From Pseudomonadota bacterium (GTDB lineage Bacteria > Pseudomonadota > Gammaproteobacteria > Burkholderiales > Thiobacillaceae): DNA of 64,000 nt. Below, in pieces: positions 36,246-44,406 of the stretch; the first letter of the stretch is position 1, and every line of letters begins with the position of its first letter. Under the pieces are notes generated by a model. It searched no databases. It worked only from the letters and a program-made list of their open reading frames with translations, and was not told the origin of the DNA. Location: positions 62,001 to 126,000 of the forward strand of contig JAJZPR010000005.1 of the NCBI GenBank assembly GCA_021847835.1. The letters are read 5' to 3'. The translations under genes were made by a program, and so were the position numbers.

Positions 36246-36830
36246 TCAAGCTGCGGTTTCCTCGACCGGGCTGTGTTCCCGGCAGATCTTGCCGACTTCC
36301 CGGCTGGAGAGCTTTTCCTTGGTGAGGCCGCACACGTAGCTGCGCGGGCCGATGTGCAGGTTGTGGCGGCAGGTGACGCATACGCCGAAGGTGCGGTAGC
36401 CGTTTCTGGCCTGCAGGGTGGCGAGCGCTTCCTTCAATACCTTGGCGGCGGAGCTGAGCCTCGCGGGGCTGGCGGCCTGCAGGGCGTCGCGCCAGGCATT
36501 CGCCAGTCCCAGCTCCTTCAGGACTTCCTTGCCCTTGTCGGTCAGGGTGAGCCGGACCACCCGGCCGTCCTTCTCGTCGGCGTGGCGGGCGATCAGCTTG
36601 CGCCGGGCCAGCAGCAGCAGGCTTTGGGACACCGTGCCCTTGGTCAGCCCCAGGTATTCGGCCAGCGCCTGCGGGGTGTTGCTGTAGCGGTTGGCTTCGT
36701 TCAGGTAGATCAGGGCCTGCAGGTGGATGGGCTGCAGGCCCTGGGCGACGCCGGCCTGGCGCAGTCCCACCCGCAGCAGGTTGCCCAGCCGTTCCACCGT
36801 GTCCAGCAGGATCAGCGCCTGGTTTTTCAT
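36246..36830 (-). CDS. MarR-family regulator with a C-terminal four-cysteine tail
   Basis: A 194-residue protein. Residues 1-145 form a MarR winged helix (LAEYLGLTKGTVSQSLLLLARRKLI is helix-turn-helix, about 57-80, given in parts; wing DEKDGRVVRLTLTDKG). Residues 146-186 add C151, C154, C167 and C183 with three nearby histidines (CVTCRHNLH, YVCGLT, ICREH). The pattern C-x2-C-x12-C-x15-C suits a zinc or Fe-S site. MarR proteins are usually 140-165 residues, so the tail is extra. Divergent from the P460 gene, whose promoter holds a perfect palindrome; it is the likely regulator of that gene. The ligand is unknown. Confidence 0.85.
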   Translation of the reverse strand: MKNQALILLDTVERLGNLLRVGLRQAGVAQGLQPIHLQALIYLNEANRYSNTPQALAEYLGLTKGTVSQSLLLLARRKLIARHADEKDGRVVRLTLTDKGKEVLKELGLANAWRDALQAASPARLSSAAKVLKEALATLQARNGYRTFGVCVTCRHNLHIGPRSYVCGLTKEKLSSREVGKICREHSPVEETAA

Positions 36831-36858
36831 GTTCCCATCCTAGTTTTGTCGGCCCGGC

Positions 36859-36886
36859 TTGACAATATCACGTCTGCCCCTAAACT
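36859..36886 (+). promoter_or_regulatory. Sigma-70 promoter of the cytochrome P460 gene
   Basis: TTGACA at 36859-36864 and TAAACT at 36881-36886 are separated by 16 bp. Transcription would start about 36893, inside the adjoining palindrome. Confidence 0.65.
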
Positions 36887-36920
36887 GGTATCGACACGAA
36901 ACGTATCGTGTCGATACCAG
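36885..36920. promoter_or_regulatory. Perfect 36-bp inverted repeat, probable MarR operator
   Basis: CTGGTATCGACACGA (36885-36899) and TCGTGTCGATACCAG (36906-36920) are exact inverses around AACGTA. The repeat begins at the -10 element, covers the transcription start and ends directly before the AAAGGAG ribosome site of the P460 gene. Binding there would block transcription; as RNA it would also form a strong leader hairpin. Confidence 0.7.
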
Positions 36921-36933
36921 AAAGGAGCGAGAC

Positions 36934-37410
36934 ATGGAAAAACCGGCATTGGGCCTGCTGGCGGGCCTGGCCTTGGCCGCCCAGGCGGCGGAACCGGCAA
37001 AAATCGCCTATCCCGAGGACTACCGCGACTGGCGGCACGTGAAGTCCATGGAGCTGAAGCCCGGCCATCCCCTGTACGAGTCCTTTGGCGGCATCCACCA
37101 CCTGTATGCCAATCCCAAGGCGGTAAAGGGGTACCGGAGCGGGCGGTTCAGGGATGGTGCGGTGATCGTGTTCGATCTGCTGGAGGCAAAAAACGAGGGC
37201 AACGCCCTCACCGAAGGCAAGCGCAAGGTGCTGGGGGTGATGGTGCGTGACGGCCGCAAGTACGCTGAAACCGGCGGCTGGGGATTCGAGGCCTTTGCCG
37301 AAGGCGATCCGCGGAGACCCGTGGTGGGCGGCAATGCGGCCAAGGCGTGTTTCGAATGCCACACCGCCCGCAAGGACAGCAATTACCTGTTTTCCAGCCT
37401 GCGGGACTGA
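36934..37410 (+). CDS. Cytochrome P460 family protein
   Basis: A 158-residue secreted protein with a short signal peptide (about 1-19) and a single haem site CFECH at 139-143. Family blocks are YPEDYRDWRHVKSM, FGGIHHLYANPKAV and KYAETGGWGFEAF. P460 cytochromes have a lysine cross-linked haem and oxidise hydroxylamine or NO; cytochrome c'-beta relatives bind NO. Which type this is cannot be decided by eye. A strong AAAGGAG site precedes the ATG. The divergent MarR gene and the palindrome suggest inducible expression. Confidence 0.9.
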   Translation: MEKPALGLLAGLALAAQAAEPAKIAYPEDYRDWRHVKSMELKPGHPLYESFGGIHHLYANPKAVKGYRSGRFRDGAVIVFDLLEAKNEGNALTEGKRKVLGVMVRDGRKYAETGGWGFEAFAEGDPRRPVVGGNAAKACFECHTARKDSNYLFSSLRD

Positions 37411-37416
37411 ACAGGC

Positions 37417-37728
37417 TTAGCCGAAGTTGACCGAGCCGCCACCCTGGGCTGCGACCAGGGTGGCCAGTCTGTCGAAGAGTTCCGTGTTGTCGCGGGTGTC
37501 GCGCCATGCGCTGCCGTCATGGCGGAAGTGGAAGCCGCCGGAACGGGCCGCCACCCAGATCTCGCGCGCGGCACTGTGCCGGTTGATGACGATCTTGCCG
37601 CCGTCGTCGAACTCGATTTCGAGGATGCCGTCGGCGGGCAGTTCGAAATCCAGGCCGGCCTCTTCCAGTCCTTGCTGGATGCGGGCAAAGACGGTATCGG
37701 TCAATCGGATGAATTCGCTGTCGTTCAT
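37417..37728 (-). CDS. cyaY: Frataxin-like iron donor CyaY
   Basis: A 103-residue frataxin. Family stretches are MNDSEFIRLTDTVFARI, an acidic ridge with EEAGLDFE, and IVINRHSAAREIWVAARSGGFHF. CyaY binds iron and tunes the IscS/IscU cluster machinery. The ATG at 37728 is chosen because it gives the standard N-terminus; a longer frame adds 10 unlikely residues. Order cyaY, lptM, lysA (divergent) is typical. Confidence 0.94.
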   Translation of the reverse strand: MNDSEFIRLTDTVFARIQQGLEEAGLDFELPADGILEIEFDDGGKIVINRHSAAREIWVAARSGGFHFRHDGSAWRDTRDNTELFDRLATLVAAQGGGSVNFG

Positions 37729-37820
37729 GGTGGGAAGCTCGGTTGCAGGAGGCTTCAATTCTGCCCGCCGCGAGGCTTCCCTGCAAACAACAGCCTGTTG
37801 ACCCGTGCTAACATCGCGGC

Positions 37821-37946
37821 ATGAAGTCTCTCGCCACCCTGCTGACCTTGACGATATTGCTGGCGCAGCTGGCCGCCTGCGGTTCCAAGGGCCCGCTCAC
37901 CCTGCCGGAACAGCAGCCGGCCAACACCCAGAAAACATCCAAATGA
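37821..37946 (+). CDS. lptM: Small lipoprotein LptM (YifL family)
   Basis: A 41-residue lipoprotein with signal peptide and lipobox LAAC (Cys20) followed by GSKGPLTLP, the hallmark CGxKGPLxxP start of LptM. LptM helps the LptDE translocon mature. The stop overlaps the lysA start as ATGA, so it is coupled to lysA, as in many gamma- and betaproteobacteria. Shorter than the E. coli protein (67). Confidence 0.88.
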   Translation: MKSLATLLTLTILLAQLAACGSKGPLTLPEQQPANTQKTSK

Positions 37947-39190
37947 ACCATCTGCACCGCAAGGATGGGCGCCTTTTCCTGGAAGAGGTGTCCCTGGAGG
38001 AATTGGCGCGCCTGTACGGCACGCCTTTGTACGTCTATTCGCTCGCCGCGCTTTCCGAGGCCTACGGGCGCTACGAGCAGGCGCTGGCCGGTTTGCCGCA
38101 TCTGATCTGCTATGCCGTCAAGGCCAATGGCAGCCTGGCCATCCTGCAGCACTTCGCTCGCCTGGGCGCCGGCTTCGACATCGTCTCGGGCGGCGAACTG
38201 GCACGCGTGCTGGCGGCCGGGGGCGAGGCCGGCAAGGTGGTGTTTTCGGGGGTGGGCAAGACCGCGGCGGAAATGCGCATGGCCCTCGAGGCCGGGATCC
38301 GCTGCTTCAATGTCGAGTCGGAAAGCGAGCTCGAACGCTTGAACAGGGTGGCGGGCGAACTGGGCAGAAGGGCGCCGGTTTCGTTTCGGGTCAATCCGGA
38401 TGTCGATCCCAAAACCCATCCTTACATCTCCACCGGCCTCAGGCAGAACAAGTTCGGCGTGCCGATCAGTCAGGCGCCGGCACTCTACCGCCGCGCGGTG
38501 GAAATGGCGAACGTGGAAATCCTCGGTGTGGACTGCCATATCGGCTCACAGCTGACCGACCTCTCGCCCGTCGCCGATGCCCTGGACCGTGTCCTTGCGC
38601 TGGTGGACAGCCTGGCAGCAGACGGCATCCAACTCCGGCATGTCGATATCGGCGGCGGCATCGGCATCCGCTATCGCGATGAAACCCCGCCGGACATGGC
38701 GCAATACCGGGAAATCCTGCAAAGCCGCTTCAGCGGCCGGCGCGAGGAAATCATTGTCGAGCCGGGCCGCTCGCTGGTGGGCGAGGCCGGCGTGCTGCTG
38801 ACGCGGGTCGAGTACATCAAGCCTGGCGAGGACAAGACCTTCGTCATCGTCGATGCCGCCATGAACGATCTCATGCGGCCGGCGCTATACGACGCCTTCC
38901 ACGACATCGTTCCGGTTGCCGAATCGTCGAGGCCGCCGATTGCCTGCGACGTCGTGGGCCCGGTCTGCGAAACCGGCGATTTCCTTGGGCTCGGCAGGCA
39001 TCTGGCGGTGGAGGAAGGAGGCCTGCTGGCCGTGCTTTCCGCGGGCGCATATGGCATGAGCATGAGTTCCAACTACAACAGCCGCCCCCGCGCGGCAGAA
39101 GTCGTGGTGAACAAAAACGAAATTCATCTCGTTCGGGAGCGCGAAAACATGGAAGGCCTGATGGCCGGAGAACGGCTTGTTTCCTGGTGA
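37943..39190 (+). CDS. lysA: Diaminopimelate decarboxylase
   Basis: A 415-residue PLP enzyme that makes lysine from meso-diaminopimelate. PLP lysine K60 lies in CYAVKANGS. Other motifs are the HIGSQ block (VDCHIGSQLTDL), the Gly-rich GGGIG and EPGRSLVGEAGVL, and the catalytic Cys in GPVCETGDFL. The ATG overlaps lptM by 4 bp. Length is normal (410-420). Confidence 0.96.
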   Translation: MNHLHRKDGRLFLEEVSLEELARLYGTPLYVYSLAALSEAYGRYEQALAGLPHLICYAVKANGSLAILQHFARLGAGFDIVSGGELARVLAAGGEAGKVVFSGVGKTAAEMRMALEAGIRCFNVESESELERLNRVAGELGRRAPVSFRVNPDVDPKTHPYISTGLRQNKFGVPISQAPALYRRAVEMANVEILGVDCHIGSQLTDLSPVADALDRVLALVDSLAADGIQLRHVDIGGGIGIRYRDETPPDMAQYREILQSRFSGRREEIIVEPGRSLVGEAGVLLTRVEYIKPGEDKTFVIVDAAMNDLMRPALYDAFHDIVPVAESSRPPIACDVVGPVCETGDFLGLGRHLAVEEGGLLAVLSAGAYGMSMSSNYNSRPRAAEVVVNKNEIHLVRERENMEGLMAGERLVSW

Positions 39191-39489
39191 TCAATGGATC
39201 GCGTCTTTTCGTTTGGTGCCGGAAAACAAGTATCGAGGCGATATCTTTTGCTAGGCTGCCACATTTTTCATCGAAAAAAAATCAAAAAAACTTGACAGTT
39301 TGTTGAACCGCTGAAAAAAGAATCTAGAATGAGCGTCACCAAGCGGAGCTTTGGTGTCGCCTCATTCCATGCGGGTTTCGGAAGAGGTGGCCGGTGTGGG
39401 TGCCACGCTTTGGAAGTGCATTTCCAACCTCTGCACGCTTTAGTTTGTAGTTGTAATGCCTTGTCCAACTTCAAGAAGGAGTGTGATGT
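39191..39489 (+). promoter_or_regulatory. Promoter and long leader of the histone H1-like gene (299-bp spacer)
   Basis: A sigma-70 pair, TTGAAC (39303-39308) and TAGAAT (39325-39330) with 16-bp spacing, would start transcription near 39337 and give a leader of about 150 nt. The leader can form a hairpin at CACCAAGC...TTTGGTG (39338-39357) and a second at TGGAA...TTCCA. AGAAGGAG precedes the ATG. No coding frame is supported here. Confidence 0.55.
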
Positions 39490-40092
39490 ATGGCTACTGC
39501 CAAGAAACCTGCTGCCAAGAAACCGGCGGCCAAGAAGCCCGTCGCCAAGAAAGCGGCGCCGGCCAAGAAACCTGCTGCCAAAAAGCCGGCCGCCAAGAAA
39601 GTGGCGGCCAAGAAGCCCGCCGCCAAGAAAGCGGCACCGGCCAAGAAGCCCGCCGCCAAGAAGCCCGCCGCCAAGAAGGTAGCGGCCAAGAAGGTAGCGG
39701 CCAAGAAGCCCGTCGCCAAGAAAGCGGCACCGGCCAGGAAGCCTGCTGCCAAGAAGCCGGCCGCCAAGAAAGTCGCGGCCAAGAAGCCCGTCGCCAAGAA
39801 AGCGGCACCGGCCAGGAAGCCTGCCGCCAGGAAGCCGGCCGTGAAGACGGCAGCGCCCAAGAAGCCCGTCGCCAGGAAAGCGGCACCGGCCAAGAAGCCT
39901 GCCGCCAGGAAGCCGGCCGTGAAGACGGCAGCGGCCAAGAAGCCCGTCGCCAGGAAAGCGGCACCGGCCAGGAAGCCCGCCGCCAAGAAGCCGGCGGCTC
40001 CCAAGCCTGCCCCTGCCGCTACTCCCGCAGCGGCACCGGCAACTCCCGCTGCTCCGGCCAGCGTGCCGGTCATCAAGCCTTTCGGGCTCTAA
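39490..40092 (+). CDS. Histone H1-like AlaLysPro-rich DNA-binding protein
   Basis: A 200-residue protein made almost wholly of Ala, Lys, Pro, Val and Arg in pentads such as [10 protein letters not shown] and KKAAP. Arginine replaces lysine increasingly from about residue 82, and the last 35 residues are Ala/Pro-rich, ending VPVIKPFGL. Such proteins (BpH1/HctB-like) bind DNA non-specifically and compact the nucleoid. The reading frame is certain: the ribosome site AGAAGGAG, the start and the terminator all fit. The unit repeats are also strong at DNA level, so length variation between strains is likely. Confidence 0.88.
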   Translation: MATAKKPAAKKPAAKKPVAKKAAPAKKPAAKKPAAKKVAAKKPAAKKAAPAKKPAAKKPAAKKVAAKKVAAKKPVAKKAAPARKPAAKKPAAKKVAAKKPVAKKAAPARKPAARKPAVKTAAPKKPVARKAAPAKKPAARKPAVKTAAAKKPVARKAAPARKPAAKKPAAPKPAPAATPAAAPATPAAPASVPVIKPFGL

Positions 40093-40116
40093 AGTCAAGC
40101 CGGATTCGGCAAGACA

Positions 40117-40138
40117 GGGGGGCTGCGGCCCCCCTTTT
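40117..40138. terminator. Rho-independent terminator
   Basis: GGGGGGC TGCG GCCCCCC followed by TTTTC, 25 bp after the H1-like gene and just beyond the convergent msrQ stop, so it mainly ends the + transcript. Confidence 0.9.
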
Positions 40139-40159
40139 CATTTGCGCTATCGACTCAAT

Positions 40160-40789
40160 TCAATTGCGAAATGGCTTGGCGCCAGCGCGTGCGGCAAGCC
40201 GCGGCAGCCGAACGGCAAGCAAAACGACCAGCACGCAGGCATAGATCAGCGGCTGGGTAATGTCCTTCTTTACCAGCCACCAGTAATGCACGACCCCCAG
40301 GCCGGCGATGAGATAAATCAGCCGATGCAGGCGCTGCCAGTCGCTCCCGAGTTTTTTCATCATGCGCTGGCTGGAGGTGGCGGCCAACGGAACGAGCAGG
40401 ATGAAAGCGGTAAAGCCCACGGTGATGAAAGGCCGCTTGAGGATGTCCCTGGCGATGCCGGCCGGGTCGAAAAACTGGTCCAGCCAGATGTAGGTCGTGA
40501 AATGCAGGCAGGCGTAGAAGAAAGCGAACAGGCCGAGCAGCCTGCGGAAACGGACCAGCCAGTTCAGCCCGGTCATTCTGCGCAAGGGCGTGACGGAGAG
40601 GGTTGCCAGCAGCCCGACCAGGGTCCAGGTGCCGGTCGAGCGGGTGATGAACTCGATCGGGTTGGCGCCCAGCCCACCTGTCAGGCCCAGGAAAATCAGC
40701 CGCGCGAGCGGCGTCAGGCAAAGCAGCCAGAGCAGAGCCTTGCACCAGAAGACTTGCCGGCGCGAGAGGGGGGCGGGCAGCGGCATCAA
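40160..40789 (-). CDS. msrQ: Haem-binding membrane subunit MsrQ of the methionine sulfoxide reductase system
   Basis: A 209-residue ferric-reductase-like protein with about six helices and conserved haem histidines ([14 protein letters not shown] and [16 protein letters not shown]). It passes electrons from the respiratory chain to MsrP. It overlaps msrP by 4 bp (ATGA). Length is normal (200-215). The segment [19 protein letters not shown] is diagnostic and given within 20 residues. Confidence 0.94.
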   Translation of the reverse strand: MMPLPAPLSRRQVFWCKALLWLLCLTPLARLIFLGLTGGLGANPIEFITRSTGTWTLVGLLATLSVTPLRRMTGLNWLVRFRRLLGLFAFFYACLHFTTYIWLDQFFDPAGIARDILKRPFITVGFTAFILLVPLAATSSQRMMKKLGSDWQRLHRLIYLIAGLGVVHYWWLVKKDITQPLIYACVLVVLLAVRLPRLAARAGAKPFRN

Positions 40790-41724
40790 AAGTATTTGCG
40801 CAGATCCATGCCGCGATAAAGAGGAGCCACCTGCTCGGCGTAGCCGTTGAACATCAGCGTTTCACGCTTGAAGAACTCGCCGATGCGGCGCTCCCTGGCC
40901 TGGCTCCAGCGCGGGTGATCGACCTTGGGATTCACGTTCGAGAAAAAGCCGTACTCATTGGGGGCGGCACGCATCCAGGCCGTAAGCGGGGCCTTTTCCA
41001 CGAAGCGGATTTTGACGATGGACTTGGCGCTCTTGAACCCATACTTCCAGGGCATCACCAGCCGGATCGGTGCGCCGTTCTGGTTGGGCAGCACCTCGCC
41101 ATAGAGGCCGACCGCCAGTAGGGTCAGCGGGTGATTGGCCTCGTCGATGCGCAGTCCTTCAATATAGGGCCAGTCCAGAACCGATGAGCGCTGGCCGGGC
41201 ATCTGCCTGGGATCGTGCAGCGTGACGAATTCGACGAATTTGGCGTTGCCCGTGGGCTCCACCCGCCTGATCAGCTCGGCGAGCGGAAATCCCACCCAGG
41301 GGATGACCATGGACCAGCCTTCCACGCAGCGCAGGCGGTAAATGCGCTCTTCCAGAGAGGCGAACTTGAGCAGTTCATCGATGTCGTAAATGCGCGGGCG
41401 TCTGATCTCGCCTTCCACGGACACTGTCCAGGGACGCGTTTTCAGCGTGTGCGCTTTTTCGGCGGGATCGGACTTGCCCGTGCCGAACTCGTAGAAATTG
41501 TTGTAGGTGGTGACGGATTCGAACGGCGTTTTGGCTTCGTTGGTCGAGAAACGGCCGGGGCGGACGCCCGCCAGCCGGGGGCCGCGGGCAGGCGGTGCGG
41601 GCGTTGCCAGCGCCGGTGCCGCGGCAAAAGCCGCAATCCCCGCCATGAACCGGCGGCGGTTGAGGTAAATCTCGCGCGGCGTGATTTCCGAGGAAGGGAT
41701 GTCGTTTGGCTTGATGATGCGCAT
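40786..41724 (-). CDS. msrP: Periplasmic methionine sulfoxide reductase catalytic subunit MsrP
   Basis: A 312-residue molybdopterin enzyme with a Tat signal ([13 protein letters not shown] near residue 22-34). The Mo-binding cysteine lies in [15 protein letters not shown]. It repairs oxidised methionine in envelope proteins, with MsrQ (next gene) as electron donor. Length is slightly below E. coli MsrP (334). Confidence 0.95.
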   Translation of the reverse strand: MRIIKPNDIPSSEITPREIYLNRRRFMAGIAAFAAAPALATPAPPARGPRLAGVRPGRFSTNEAKTPFESVTTYNNFYEFGTGKSDPAEKAHTLKTRPWTVSVEGEIRRPRIYDIDELLKFASLEERIYRLRCVEGWSMVIPWVGFPLAELIRRVEPTGNAKFVEFVTLHDPRQMPGQRSSVLDWPYIEGLRIDEANHPLTLLAVGLYGEVLPNQNGAPIRLVMPWKYGFKSAKSIVKIRFVEKAPLTAWMRAAPNEYGFFSNVNPKVDHPRWSQARERRIGEFFKRETLMFNGYAEQVAPLYRGMDLRKYF

Positions 41725-41978
41725 GGGGCCTCCTTTATTTGTGGGTCGGTCACAAGCTCAAAAACTTACGGCCGATATGCTTCCTTGTTAGGATAAGGTT
41801 TAGTGCAACAAGTTGCCGGTTATGTGCAGTCGGGTGCATGGCTGTCATGGTGCCGGGCGTGGGCGGCCCCGGTTCATGATTGCGGCACTGACTCTTGATA
41901 TCGGGAAACCTTGGTCAAAGTGCATAATCGGCGTGTGCGGCATGTACATTCCATTTTTACGACCCCTGCGGAGCAGCC

Positions 41979-42347
41979 ATGGCAACCATAGAACTCAACA
42001 ACGACAACTTCGAGAAAACCATTACCGGCAATGACATCGTCATCGTCGATTTCTGGGCGCCCTGGTGCGGCCCCTGCCGCGCGTTCGCGCCCATCTACGA
42101 GGCCGCTTCGGAAAAACATCCCAACGTGGTGTTTGCCAAGGTCAATACCGAGGCCGAGCAGAGCCTGGCCGCTTCATTCAACATCCGTTCCATCCCCACG
42201 CTGATGGTGTTCCGCGAGCAGATCATCCTGTTCTCCCAGGCCGGCTCCCTGCCGGCTTCGGCATTGGATCAGCTGCTGGGCCAGGTGCTGGCGCTGGACA
42301 TGGATCAGGTGCGCAAAGAAATTGCCGAACAGAACCAGCAGGCCTGA
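41979..42347 (+). CDS. Thioredoxin
   Basis: A 122-residue thioredoxin with the active site FWAPWCGPCRAF (CGPC about residues 31-34) and cis-Pro in SIPTLMVFRE. It begins IELNNDNFEKTI and ends with an extra charged tail (about 14 residues beyond the usual length). It is a general cytoplasmic disulfide reductase and may feed DsbD or Tpx. The lpxR gene overlaps its 3' end by 26 bp. Confidence 0.93.
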   Translation: MATIELNNDNFEKTITGNDIVIVDFWAPWCGPCRAFAPIYEAASEKHPNVVFAKVNTEAEQSLAASFNIRSIPTLMVFREQIILFSQAGSLPASALDQLLGQVLALDMDQVRKEIAEQNQQA

Positions 42348-43332
42348 TTTCCGGCTTGCCTGCGCCGTCCTCCTGCTGGCGACGGCAACGGGAGGGCAAA
42401 CGGCGGAACTGGGCGGCTCCTACACCCTGCTGGTGGAAAACGACGTGTTTACCGGCAGGGACCAGCATTACACCAATGGCCTGCGCCTGTCCTATCTGTC
42501 GGCGCAGGACGACGTGCCTGACTACATCCGCAAATTCGCCCTCGCCCTGCCTTTCGTGGAACTCGGCGCCAGCCTGCGGGCGGGCTATGCGCTGGGCCAC
42601 AACATCTACACCCCCGACAACATCGCCGCCGCGACGGTGGTCGCCAACGAGCGGCCCTATGCCGGCTACCTCTATGCCGGCATGGCCGTGGTGGCCGAAA
42701 GCAACGGCGAATCCGGCAACATACTGGACACCTGGGAACTGGATCTCGGCATCGTCGGCCCCTCCGCGCGCGGGGAAGAGGTGCAGAACAACTTCCATCG
42801 CCTGATCGGTTCGCCGGAGGCGCAGGGCTGGGCCAACCAGCTGAAGGACGAACCCGTCGTCTCGCTCACCCACGAGCGCAAGTGGCGCCATCTCTGGCGC
42901 CATCCCCCATCCGGCCTGGGTTTCGATTTCACGCCCCACGTCGGCGGCAGCGTCGGCAATCTCGCCACCTACCTCAATCTGGGCGCCACGGTTCGTTTCG
43001 GCAAGGGGCTTTCGCGCGACTACGGGCCGCCTCGCATCCGTCCCAGCCTGCCCGGATCGGGCTTTTTCATTCCGCACGATGGCGTCGGCTGGTATCTCTA
43101 TGCCGGTGCGGACGGCCGCGCGATCGCCCATAACATCTTTCTCGACGGCAACACCTTCAGGGACAGCCACAGCGTGGACCGCAAGCTGTGGGTCGGCGAC
43201 ATGCAGACGGGCCTGGTACTGACTTTCAGCACAGTGCAGATCGCCTACACCCACGTCTACCGGACACGGGAGTTCGAAGGCCAGACGGCGGGCGACAATT
43301 TCGGCGCCGTCAGCATTTCGGCCAGGTTTTAG
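42322..43332 (+). CDS. lpxR: LpxR-family lipid A deacylase (DUF2219 outer-membrane protein)
   Basis: A 336-residue protein with signal peptide (about 1-28) and an outer-membrane beta-barrel ending in F (VSISARF). The family catalytic region VENDVFTGRDQHYTNGLRLS (Asn/Asp and Thr residues) is intact, and ANERPYAGYLYAG and a later LTHERKWR match LpxR. LpxR removes a 3'-acyloxyacyl group from lipid A. The start is TTG at 42322, inside the thioredoxin gene; no later start leaves room for the signal peptide. Confidence 0.87.
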   Translation: MPNRTSRPDFRLACAVLLLATATGGQTAELGGSYTLLVENDVFTGRDQHYTNGLRLSYLSAQDDVPDYIRKFALALPFVELGASLRAGYALGHNIYTPDNIAAATVVANERPYAGYLYAGMAVVAESNGESGNILDTWELDLGIVGPSARGEEVQNNFHRLIGSPEAQGWANQLKDEPVVSLTHERKWRHLWRHPPSGLGFDFTPHVGGSVGNLATYLNLGATVRFGKGLSRDYGPPRIRPSLPGSGFFIPHDGVGWYLYAGADGRAIAHNIFLDGNTFRDSHSVDRKLWVGDMQTGLVLTFSTVQIAYTHVYRTREFEGQTAGDNFGAVSISARF

Positions 43333-44183
43333 GCGCCGCGCGCGGGCGCGCCGAGCCGCGCAATCAGGGGTTCGAGCGCATCGAGCAGGGCGTCCGGCGA
43401 TGCCGGCGCGCCGTTCCCCGGCCACGCATTCTCGAACTCGGCGATCTCCAGGCCGGCCACTTCGACCTCGGCAAGCACTTCGCACAGGGCATGCAGCTCT
43501 GCAAGGCTGAAGCCGCCGGACACGCGGTAATCGGTCGGCACGATGCCCGGCTCCAGCACATCGCAATCGAGGTGGACATAGGCCGTCCGTCCGCCAAGCG
43601 CAGTGCGAAGCTGCGCGAGGCAATCGTCTTTGGGCGGAATCAGCCTGAGCAGGCCGGTTTCGACCAGCGCCTGTTCGGCCGGATCGAGGTCGCGCGCGCC
43701 GACCAGGACGATGCTGGCCAGCGGCAAGCCGTTGCCGAAGCCGGAATCCCACAGTCCCGCCGGTCCTGCCAGCGCCATGCCGCCGAGGTAGCCGGACGGG
43801 CTGGTCTGCGGCGTGTTCAGGTCGCCATGCGCATCGAACCATACCACGCAGGCATCCGGCCTGTGCCGTGCCACGACGGGCAGGGTGGCGAGCGCGGCGG
43901 CGCAGCGGCTCAAGACCAGGAGCGGCGCCTGCTTCCGGCGGAACAGATCGTCGAGGTGCTGCGCCAGTTCGAGCATGTCCGGCATCGCCGCTGCGAGCTC
44001 GGCCTGCCATCCGGCATGGAGCACGGCAGCGGGCGTGCCGATGGTTTTGACCGGAACATGCAGCCGCCTGGACAGCGCCGCGCCCACGGACATCGCCCCT
44101 GCCATGGCCAGCGCGTTGCGGTCGCCGGCATGCGCGCAGTAGACCGCCAGGCCGATTGGCACGGCCGCGCCCTCATTCGGCAT
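43329..44183 (-). CDS. Arginase-family protein with an altered metal site
   Basis: A 284-residue ureohydrolase-fold protein. Two Mn motifs are present: WFDAHGDLN (117-121 DAHGD) and HLDCDVLEP (206-208 DCD). The first motif, normally GGDHS, is replaced by LSRCAA (about 91-96), so the Mn ligand His is missing or replaced by Cys. Activity on arginine or agmatine is therefore doubtful. It is the last gene of the same-strand run downstream of the phn operon and overlaps lpxR tail to tail by 4 bp. Confidence 0.82.
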   Translation of the reverse strand: MPNEGAAVPIGLAVYCAHAGDRNALAMAGAMSVGAALSRRLHVPVKTIGTPAAVLHAGWQAELAAAMPDMLELAQHLDDLFRRKQAPLLVLSRCAAALATLPVVARHRPDACVVWFDAHGDLNTPQTSPSGYLGGMALAGPAGLWDSGFGNGLPLASIVLVGARDLDPAEQALVETGLLRLIPPKDDCLAQLRTALGGRTAYVHLDCDVLEPGIVPTDYRVSGGFSLAELHALCEVLAEVEVAGLEIAEFENAWPGNGAPASPDALLDALEPLIARLGAPARGA

Positions 44184-44406
44184 GCGCGTCTTCCTCGCGA
44201 CGGGCGGCCAGACATTGTTCGGGGTTGGCGAAGAACAGCCAGCCTGCTGCGAGCGTTGCGGGCAAGGCCAGAAACCACTTCGGGCTCGAGGTGAGGGCGT
44301 GACCGATCAGGCCGATGCCCAGCCCCAGCGCCGTGCAGGCGAGCAGCCAGAACAGGCGGCGCCTGAGTGCCGGGGAGGCCTTGGCTTGGTCCCGTGAATC
44401 CGGCAT
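44173..44406 (-). CDS. Small two-helix membrane protein, function unknown
   Basis: A 77-residue protein with two hydrophobic helices (about 18-38 and 43-62), a basic N-terminus and an acidic tail (REEDAHAE). I do not recognise a family. It abuts the thioesterase gene and overlaps the arginase-family gene by 11 bp on the same strand, which supports real translation. Its topology would place both ends in the cytoplasm. Confidence 0.6.
   Translation of the reverse strand: MPDSRDQAKASPALRRRLFWLLACTALGLGIGLIGHALTSSPKWFLALPATLAAGWLFFANPEQCLAARREEDAHAE

Noticed and set aside
37439-37463. Terminator after the P460 gene (CCACCCTGG/CCAGGGTGG)
   Set aside because: It lies in the coding sequence of cyaY and lacks a T run; probably a codon coincidence.
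39471-40076. Long open frames opposite and alongside the H1-like gene
   Set aside because: They are low-complexity shadows of the repeat; only the + frame at 39490 has a ribosome site, a plausible product and a terminator.
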